Shown here one piece after another: positions 63,720 to 64,000 of a stretch of DNA of 64,000 nucleotides (position 1 is its first letter; each line of letters starts with the position of its first letter). The stretch covers positions 1 through 64,000 of the forward strand of contig JAGZJH010000006.1 in assembly GCA_018365815.1 (NCBI GenBank), written 5' to 3'. A program made the position numbers and the translations under genes. Source of the DNA: Erysipelotrichaceae bacterium. GTDB taxonomy: Bacteria > Bacillota_I > Bacilli_A > Erysipelotrichales > Coprobacillaceae. Under the pieces are notes generated by a model. That model was not told the origin of the DNA. It saw only the letters and a program-made list of their open reading frames with translations, and made no database searches.

Positions 63720-64000
63720 GTGAAAGATATTATTACATTAATTCGTTTAAAGCGTTATTTACTAGGTTACACGATTAGAATTTTATCAAAATTAACAGGG
63801 ATTAATCATGGCATCTTAACACAAATCGAAACTGGAAAAATTGCATTAAGTCAATATTATCAAGAAAAGATATTCAAAGCATTATCTATTGATGAAGCTC
63901 ATTTATTTGATTATGAACAAGAGGTTGAGGCGTTGTATTTAGGTGTAATGCGATCTTCTTGTTATTTTGAACCAAACCAAGCAAAAATGCTGACTGGAAT
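63720..64000 (+). CDS. XRE-type helix-turn-helix regulator, N-terminal part (cut by window edge)
   Basis: Open from GTG 63720 to the window end (93 codons): VKDIITLIRLKRYLLGYTIR ILSKLTGINHGILTQIETGK… The XRE DNA-binding domain covers residues about 5-60. The following EQEVEALYLGVMRSSCYFEPNQ is helical and may be the start of a TPR-type peptide-binding domain, as in RRNPP receptors. No ribosome site is seen before the GTG, so translation is probably coupled to the peptide gene, whose stop ends 4 bases upstream. An upstream in-frame stop (63696) limits the start. Confidence 0.8.
   Translation, partial: MKDIITLIRLKRYLLGYTIRILSKLTGINHGILTQIETGKIALSQYYQEKIFKALSIDEAHLFDYEQEVEALYLGVMRSSCYFEPNQAKMLTG

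Overview
This 64 kb window is from a low-GC (about 30% by eye), anaerobic, spore-forming relative of the Firmicutes, most likely class Erysipelotrichia (Coprobacillaceae/Erysipelotrichaceae-like). The reasons are the AT-rich codon use, strong AGGAGG ribosome sites, a desulfoferrodoxin, type III glutamine synthetase, AsnA, a cysteine-type sulfatase, SpoIID/SpoIIQ, the MEP (non-mevalonate) isoprenoid genes, and many PTS sugar transporters with GH1 and GH32 phospho-glycosidases. The genus is inference. No tRNA, rRNA or CRISPR array was seen. TGA is a normal stop.

Layout. 0-0.1 kb: right end of an IS3-family element. 0.36-7.7 kb: Rrf2 regulator, ispD, a D-Ala-D-Ala carboxypeptidase, a CapA-like lipoprotein, two RNA-modification genes (RluA-type, RlmA), ispF, gltX. 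7.8-15.9 kb: cellobiose-type PTS genes (three EIIC, one EIIB-EIIC fusion), desulfoferrodoxin, ChbG deacetylase and a LicR-type PRD regulator. 15.9-22.6 kb: an accessory stretch rich in decayed genes (frameshifted cupin, DUF1275 remnant, pnuC with two lesions), together with HxlR, two tandem DJ-1/PfpI proteins, a sulfatase and an LDH-family dehydrogenase. 22.7-31.2 kb: tsaC, rpiB, upp and the complete F1Fo ATP synthase operon. Its c subunit shows a two-carboxylate ion site. 31.3-38.9 kb: sucrose/fructan cassette (scrK, scrR, scrA and two GH32 enzymes) with matching LacI-type operators. 39.9-45.3 kb: DUF1146, spoIID, spoIIQ, mbl, a TagO-type transferase fused to an extra membrane-anchored domain, and an HD hydrolase. 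45.7-54.5 kb: type III glutamine synthetase, a Crh-like HPr with Tyr at position 15, two GH1 phospho-beta-glucosidases around asnA, and a broken flavodoxin-ferredoxin gene. 54.6-63.4 kb: a MITE-like inverted-repeat element, an Rrf2 regulator divergent from yhgE, rlmI, NUDIX, HD protein and hisC.

The most striking item is at the right edge (63.4-64.0 kb). A 71-residue exported-looking peptide ends in four near-perfect 12-residue tandem repeats (G[V/A]STLQLNHPPQ). Four bases downstream begins an XRE-type helix-turn-helix regulator that runs off the window. Upstream lie a palindromic operator-like site and a cre-like site. This is the arrangement expected of a peptide-pheromone/cytoplasmic-receptor (RRNPP-like) quorum-sensing pair, but with a multi-copy pheromone precursor.

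Two themes link the genes. One is PTS sugar uptake with carbon-catabolite control (cre-like sites, Crh-like HPr, PRD and LacI regulators). The other is a set of recently broken genes, each still recognisable, in the accessory stretches.
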